DNA of 58,235 nt, taken from NCBI GenBank assembly GCA_029556545.1, contig JAKQEQ010000052.1:1-58235 (forward strand), written 5' to 3'. This document shows, one piece after another, positions 54,665 through 58,235 of this stretch; position 1 is the stretch's first letter, and the number at the start of each line of letters is the position of its first letter. Below the pieces are notes generated by a model, which was not told where the DNA came from, did no database searches, and saw only the letters and a program-made list of their open reading frames with translations. The stretch comes from Candidatus Hydrogenedentota bacterium. Its GTDB lineage: Bacteria > Hydrogenedentota > Hydrogenedentia > Hydrogenedentales > JAGMZX01. The position numbers were made by a program, and so were the translations under genes.

Positions 54665-55264
54665 TCAATGATTCTCTCCGAACACGTGCGCGGAGAATCG
54701 ATAGAGCCGGGCGCCCGGCGTCTCCCATGCGCGGGGCGGCGCGCCCGCCTTGCGGCAGATGCCGTCCAGATACTCCTCCAGGCCCCACCCTTGCTCGACC
54801 GGCACCTGCGGCAAGAGAAGCCCGCCGCCACGGGGCCCCGCGTGTTCCAGGTACAACCCGTCACGGCCCACGACAATCTCGCGCACGTCGCGCACCGGGA
54901 TAAACGGCGATCCGGGTTCCTCGCCAGGACACAACGCGGAGACCTCGATCACGATTTCCGGCAATTCCTCCGGCGTCACCGGCGGAAACCGCGGATCCCG
55001 CGCCGCCGCGTTGACGGTGTTGTCGCGCACCGTCGCCGCGAGCGGCTCGATACCCTGCGTGTAGCCGATGCACCCGCGCAGGTCGTGACTGCGGCGCAGC
55101 GTGACGAACGCGCCGTGCCGCTCCCGCAGTCGCGGCGTAAGTGGGTAATCCTCGATGCTAACGTATTCACCGCGGCGCACGTAAGCATCGAGGCTCTCCC
55201 GCGCAATGCGCAGCAGCAGCCGTTCTTCCTCGGGCGACAGAAAAGGACTTTCGGGTTTACTCAT
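54665..55264 (-). CDS. amrA: AmmeMemoRadiSam system protein A (AMMECR1 domain)
   Basis: The 199-residue protein has the AMMECR1 fold with the hallmark L-R-G-C-I-G-Y near residue 60. A-A-R-D-P-R-F-P-P-V, E-I-V-I-E-V-S-A-L and G-L-L-L-P-Q-V-P-V-E also match. It overlaps amrB by eight bases, as is typical. The system is thought to make or modify a small molecule or RNA, but the reaction is not established. The third member, a radical SAM AmrS, is not visible in the window. Confidence 0.88.
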   Translation of the reverse strand: MSKPESPFLSPEEERLLLRIARESLDAYVRRGEYVSIEDYPLTPRLRERHGAFVTLRRSHDLRGCIGYTQGIEPLAATVRDNTVNAAARDPRFPPVTPEELPEIVIEVSALCPGEEPGSPFIPVRDVREIVVGRDGLYLEHAGPRGGGLLLPQVPVEQGWGLEEYLDGICRKAGAPPRAWETPGARLYRFSAHVFGENH

Positions 55265-56291
55265 CTGATTTGGGCTCCGATGCGGACTCGGCGGTGGGTA
55301 ATGGCGCCTGGGTCAAGTCGTGAAAATCGATGGCCGCGTAACTCACGGACCGGGCCGGCATCCCCGTCATGCGGCCCGACGTGTCATAGGCGACCACCCG
55401 GCCGAACGCGTTCTTCGGCAGGAGCCGCAGCAGCAACAAGATGGCGTTCTGACCGCCGATCGGGTTGCGCGTCTCCCGCAGGTACGCGCGAAACGCTTCC
55501 GCATCCCGCGCGAGAATCCGGCTGAACGCCGTGTCGTCCAGCGCCTTGATGCGCTCCACTATGTTTTCCCGAAACGGGACGTACTGGAACTCCTCGCCGT
55601 ACTGCGTGAAGTTGCTGCTTGCCACGATAAGCGTCCGCTCCGTCACGATGCCCCGTATCGCCTCCGCCACCGCGTCCAACACATGCACGTCGAATTCCCC
55701 GCCCGGCCTCGAGAGGTCCCCCACAAGGATCGGGACCAGCTCGAAGTAGCCCAGGCGCTCCTGCAAGAGAGGCAGCAGAACCTCGATGGCGTGCTCCTTC
55801 TCGTGGACCTGGCTGCGCTGGGCCACCTCGTCGTAGCGCAATGTCCGCAACGTCACTTGCGGTGACAGGCAGAGTTGCCGGATCGCGGGACCGGCCAGCG
55901 GGGTCACACCGAGCGGCGTCGCGAACCCTTCGACCGCCGGCACGCTGCACCCTGGGAACGTCGCGAAGTTGGACGGCGCAATCACGATCACGCGGTCATA
56001 CTGGCCCGGTCGCAGTTCCTTGAAGGCATGGGCCGCCACCGCGCCCGAAAACCCGAACGCGCTGTGCGGCGCAATACACGCCACCAGCCGCGCGTTCATC
56101 GGCTCCACGCCCGCCTTCTCGAAATACCCCCGGATCACCTCCCGCAGTTTCGCCGCATCCGCCGGGTAATACGTCCCCGCGTTCACCGGCGGACGCACCC
56201 GCACTGTCGGCGTCGCGCCGGGAAGCAACAGCGCAGCCGCCAACACCAGCGGCATCAGCCGAATAAAGGATTTGCTTCTCAACCCCTTCAT
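55257..56291 (-). CDS. amrB: AmmeMemoRadiSam system protein B (MEMO-like), exported and with altered metal site
   Basis: The 344-residue protein is a MEMO1-like dioxygenase-fold member with A-P-H-S-A-F-G-F-S-G (His 76), K-E-H-A-I-E-V-L-L-P-L-L (His 167) and S-S-N-F-T-Q-Y-G. In typical AmrB the second metal ligand is in G-P-S-H-H and the last motif is S-S-D-x-[TS]-H-Y. Here these read A-P-S-N-F and S-S-N-F-T-Q-Y, so His to Asn (108), Asp to Asn (227) and His to Gln (230). A signal peptide (hydrophobic residues 10-26) suggests export, unusual for the family. The ATG at 56291 is preceded closely by AGAGG. It may be a non-catalytic variant. Confidence 0.8.
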   Translation of the reverse strand: MKGLRSKSFIRLMPLVLAAALLLPGATPTVRVRPPVNAGTYYPADAAKLREVIRGYFEKAGVEPMNARLVACIAPHSAFGFSGAVAAHAFKELRPGQYDRVIVIAPSNFATFPGCSVPAVEGFATPLGVTPLAGPAIRQLCLSPQVTLRTLRYDEVAQRSQVHEKEHAIEVLLPLLQERLGYFELVPILVGDLSRPGGEFDVHVLDAVAEAIRGIVTERTLIVASSNFTQYGEEFQYVPFRENIVERIKALDDTAFSRILARDAEAFRAYLRETRNPIGGQNAILLLLRLLPKNAFGRVVAYDTSGRMTGMPARSVSYAAIDFHDLTQAPLPTAESASEPKSDE

Positions 56292-56319
56292 GACCTCTAG
56301 GATAGCATATCTGCCCCCT

Positions 56320-56394
56320 GTTCGTAGTACACGCTTCAGCACGCCGTTCGTAGTCCACGCTTCAGCGTGTATCAGCGCAATGTATCAGCGCAAT
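56320..56394 (+). repeat. Short palindromic direct repeats upstream of a promoter
   Basis: Two 24-base units GTTCGTAGTNCACGCTTCAG (then four more bases) lie at 56320-56343 and 56346-56369; the second contains the palindrome CACGCTTCAGCGTG. They are followed by two tandem 13-base units GTATCAGCGCAAT (56369-56381 and 56382-56394). The last unit abuts the -35 box of the next promoter. Confidence 0.7.
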
Positions 56395-56422
56395 TGACCA
56401 ATCGCCCCGCGTATGTTACAAT
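56394..56422 (+). promoter_or_regulatory. Strong promoter of the Cys/His membrane protein gene
   Basis: TTGACC (56394-56399), a 17-base spacer and TACAAT (56417-56422) are near consensus. Transcription would start near 56429, so the GTG at 56451 is the first usable start. Confidence 0.65.
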
Positions 56423-56450
56423 GTATTACCGAGAAGCGAGGAACGTTCCG

Positions 56451-56753
56451 GTGCAATGGCGCAAGTACAGAGCGGCGTACCGTCTCGGGCGCGCGGCGGC
56501 GGCGATCGCGCTGGCGTGTCTGTGGACCTTTGCGTTGTTGTTCGGGTTCGGCCACGCGCTCGCTCACCACGAGGGCTCGTGCCTCGTGTGCGTGGTCGCG
56601 GCGACGCTCGGTAAGAGCCTTGAGACGCCGCCCGCGCTCGCAGCCCCGGCGTGCATCCCAGCGTCCGCCCCAATGGCCGTTTTCGAAGTCCCGCTTCCCG
56701 CCTGGCGGCCCGTCTCGCCGGAAACCCTCCGCGGCCCTCCCGCCGCGTGCTGA
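56451..56753 (+). CDS. Small Cys/His membrane protein (DUF2946-like)
   Basis: The 100-residue protein has one transmembrane helix (about residues 15-37) followed by H-H-E-G-S-C-L-V-C-V-V-A. This places His-His and C-x2-C at the membrane face, reminiscent of small metal-related DUF2946-type proteins. The remainder is Pro/Ala-rich and ends in Cys. The GTG start with GAGGAA nine bases upstream fits the promoter position; earlier in-frame ATGs lie in the promoter. It precedes, in the same direction, a pseudopilin with a His-rich tail, so both may handle a metal such as copper or zinc. Confidence 0.5.
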   Translation: MQWRKYRAAYRLGRAAAAIALACLWTFALLFGFGHALAHHEGSCLVCVVAATLGKSLETPPALAAPACIPASAPMAVFEVPLPAWRPVSPETLRGPPAAC

Positions 56754-56849
56754 TTCGCCACGAAAGTTTCCACTGAAGCATGCAATCCCCCATGACGTAT
56801 CGCTTCAATCCCTTATAGCGGTCGATGGGGTGTGAGAGGACTTTTCCAA

Positions 56850-57818
56850 ATGAGACGCCACGGATTTACCTTGATTGAATTGCTGGTGGTCATCGCCATC
56901 ATCGGCATCCTGGCGGCAATCCTGCTGCCGGCCCTGGCGCGGGCGCGCGAGTCCGCGCGCCGTTCGAGTTGCCAGAACAACCTGAAGGAACTGGGACTCG
57001 TCTTCAAGATGTACGCGAACGAGGATCCCGGCGAGCGGTTCCCGCCGATGAAGGCCACGAACTGCGACAGGACGCCCACGGCGGGCATGGCGACGATGGC
57101 CGATATGGAACTCGTGTACCCCGAGTACCTGAACGACTTCAACGTACTCATCTGCCCGAGTTCGCCGTTCGCGGCCACGGCGGTCAAGATGTGGGACGAG
57201 GGGGACAACCCGTCGACCAACTGGAAGCACGCGCTCGAAGACGGACATATGGCCCTGAACGGCCTGCCCGTGTCAGGCAACGGCATCGTCGAGCCGTGCG
57301 AGGTTTACGAGCATCCCTATGTCTACGTCGGCTGGGCGATCAGCCCAGGGTGGTTCCAGACCGACGCGGATTTCGCCTTTTTCGACGAAGCCGTCGAGGC
57401 CAAGGCCGCGGAGATCGTCCTCGCGCCTAGCGGCGAGGCCGCGCGGCGCGCCGCCGATGAAGACTGGGAATTCGAAGGACACGACCACGGCAAAGACCAC
57501 ATGCAGGCGGAAGGCGTGGCGTACCGGCTGCGCGAGGGAATCGAGCGCTTCCTCATCACGGATATCAACAACCCGGCGCAGGCCGCCCAGGCGCAATCGA
57601 CGCTCCCGGTGGCATGGGACGAATTGTCCGGCGAGGAAGCGGACCACTTCAATCACATCCCCGGCGGATGCAACGTCCTGTACCTCGACGGGCACGTCGA
57701 TTTCCTGCGCTTCGTGCCCCAACCCGGCGTGCCCTACAACAAGGGCAACGACTTCCCCGTGAACGCCGCCGGGCTCATCCTGCACGAAGCGTCGCACGCC
57801 CATGACCACGATCACTGA
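56850..57818 (+). CDS. DUF1559-type pseudopilin with a His-rich C-terminus
   Basis: The 322-residue protein starts with a type IV pilin-like N-terminus: prepilin cleavage site in [20 protein letters not shown]. The helix ([17 protein letters not shown]) leads into the C-terminal H-x-D-G region ([13 protein letters not shown]). These are the DUF1559/'H-X9-DG' surface proteins expanded in Planctomycetota and relatives. Unusual are the internal [10 protein letters not shown] and terminal H-A-H-D-H-D-H clusters, which should bind metal. I used the ATG at 56850; a GTG at 56832 is possible. Confidence 0.88.
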   Translation: MRRHGFTLIELLVVIAIIGILAAILLPALARARESARRSSCQNNLKELGLVFKMYANEDPGERFPPMKATNCDRTPTAGMATMADMELVYPEYLNDFNVLICPSSPFAATAVKMWDEGDNPSTNWKHALEDGHMALNGLPVSGNGIVEPCEVYEHPYVYVGWAISPGWFQTDADFAFFDEAVEAKAAEIVLAPSGEAARRAADEDWEFEGHDHGKDHMQAEGVAYRLREGIERFLITDINNPAQAAQAQSTLPVAWDELSGEEADHFNHIPGGCNVLYLDGHVDFLRFVPQPGVPYNKGNDFPVNAAGLILHEASHAHDHDH

Positions 57819-57849
57819 CAGGTAGCGCGCACCGATAGCCCGCGACAAC

Positions 57850-57875
57850 GGCGGGGCGGTTCACGCCGCCCCGCC
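57850..57875. terminator. Bidirectional terminator-type hairpin
   Basis: GGCGGGGCGG (57850-57859) pairs with CCGCCCCGCC (57866-57875) around TTCACG. It lies between two convergent genes; no T-run is present. Confidence 0.6.
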
Positions 57876-57898
57876 CCAGACGCGCAAGTCCCGCGCCG

Positions 57899-58235
57899 TC
57901 AACCCTCGTTGACCCAAGGACAGAATCCGTCTTCCGTCCCCTCGACCGGGCAGTCGCGATAACCGCCAATATTGAAGAACTGAATAAGCCGCAACAGTTC
58001 CGTCAGTTCGATCCGCCAATTGCGTGGGAAGTAGTCGCTAGAATGGGGCGCGCACGACTGATCGCCCGGTCCCGGTGCATAGCCATCCTCCGTCCCGGCG
58101 TCGCAATGGAACCCGTCCGAGTTATAGAACTGAATCACGCGCAGTAGCTCCGTCAGATTGATTTTGCCATCGCGATCCTGATCCGCCGAATGCCATGGCT
58201 CCGGCGTCTGCTCCTCGCCCTCGCCTTCTGCTTCA
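57899..58235 (-). CDS. C-terminus of a large secreted protein with tandem EF-hand/dockerin-like repeats (cut by window edge)
   Basis: The frame is open to the window end, giving the last ~111 residues. After an acidic E-G-E-G-E-E linker come two repeats. The first has D-Q-D-R-D-G-K-I-N-L-T-E-L-L-R-V-I-Q-F-Y-N and C-D-A-G-T-E-D-G-Y-A-P-G-P-G. The second has W-R-I-E-L-T-E-L-L-R-L-I-Q-F-F-N and E-G-T-E-D-G-F-C. The D-x-D-x-D-G-x-I loop resembles calcium-binding dockerin/EF-hands. This terminal pair is, in my experience, typical of Hydrogenedentota secreted proteins and may mediate surface anchoring. The catalytic or adhesive N-terminal part is outside the window. Confidence 0.75.
   Translation of the reverse strand, partial: EAEGEGEEQTPEPWHSADQDRDGKINLTELLRVIQFYNSDGFHCDAGTEDGYAPGPGDQSCAPHSSDYFPRNWRIELTELLRLIQFFNIGGYRDCPVEGTEDGFCPWVNEG

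Overview
The window is GC-rich, densely coding bacterial DNA, most likely from a Candidatus Hydrogenedentota genome or a close relative in the Planctomycetota neighbourhood. This assignment is an inference. It rests on the tandem C-terminal domain at the right edge built on I-Q-F-[YF]-N motifs, the DUF1559-type pseudopilin, the formylglycine-generating-enzyme (FGE) fold genes, the REP/RAYT elements and the in-frame 9-bp repeats. Flagellin with a sigma-28 promoter, fatty-acid beta-oxidation and secreted glycosidases suggest a motile heterotroph that degrades glycans and lipids.

Left part, about 1-20.7 kb, is an accessory island. It holds the tail of an FGE-fold gene and an NrdG-like radical SAM protein, then a tyrosine recombinase and a phage terminase small subunit. 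A type I restriction-modification operon follows on the minus strand: hsdM, a YhcG/DUF1016 nuclease, a membrane protein, hsdS, a PD-(D/E)XK-like protein, a higB-higA(ImmA) toxin-antitoxin pair, and hsdR. Next comes a small mobile element on the plus strand: unknown protein, AlpA-like regulator, Rep-like protein with iteron-like repeats, coiled-coil protein, HTH protein and integrase. The integrase ORF ends inside a tRNA-Lys gene. The most unusual observation is that cargo inside the hsd operon is bounded by duplicated 5' ends of hsd genes. The 5' end of hsdR occurs twice (63 bp, one mismatch) around the toxin-antitoxin pair. The 5' end of hsdS occurs three times around the membrane-protein gene.

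Middle part, about 20.8-47.6 kb, is host-like. It contains an envelope module (transglutaminase-like protein, YdbH-like AsmA protein, YnbE/YdbL-like lipoprotein), an orphan Phd antitoxin, a C-N hydrolase, flagellin, an RluD-type pseudouridine synthase, a CdiI-like immunity protein, a GH38 family protein with an altered catalytic motif, and a RAYT transposase with four REP elements. Further right are a GH29 fucosidase, a phospholipase C-like secreted protein, hflX, a sulfatase-fold enzyme with Thr at the active site, a lipoprotein, a fadN-fadA operon, a frameshifted methyltransferase, an NTF2-fold protein and a Tat-exported Gfo/Idh/MocA oxidoreductase.

Right part, about 47.8-58.2 kb, is mostly housekeeping: rpsU, dapA and the classical rpsF-ssb-rpsR-DUF2232-rplI-dnaB cluster. 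It ends with an SDR, an AmmeMemoRadiSam A/B pair whose B member has lost expected metal ligands, a small Cys/His membrane protein beside a His-rich pseudopilin, and the C-terminus of a large secreted protein cut by the window edge.
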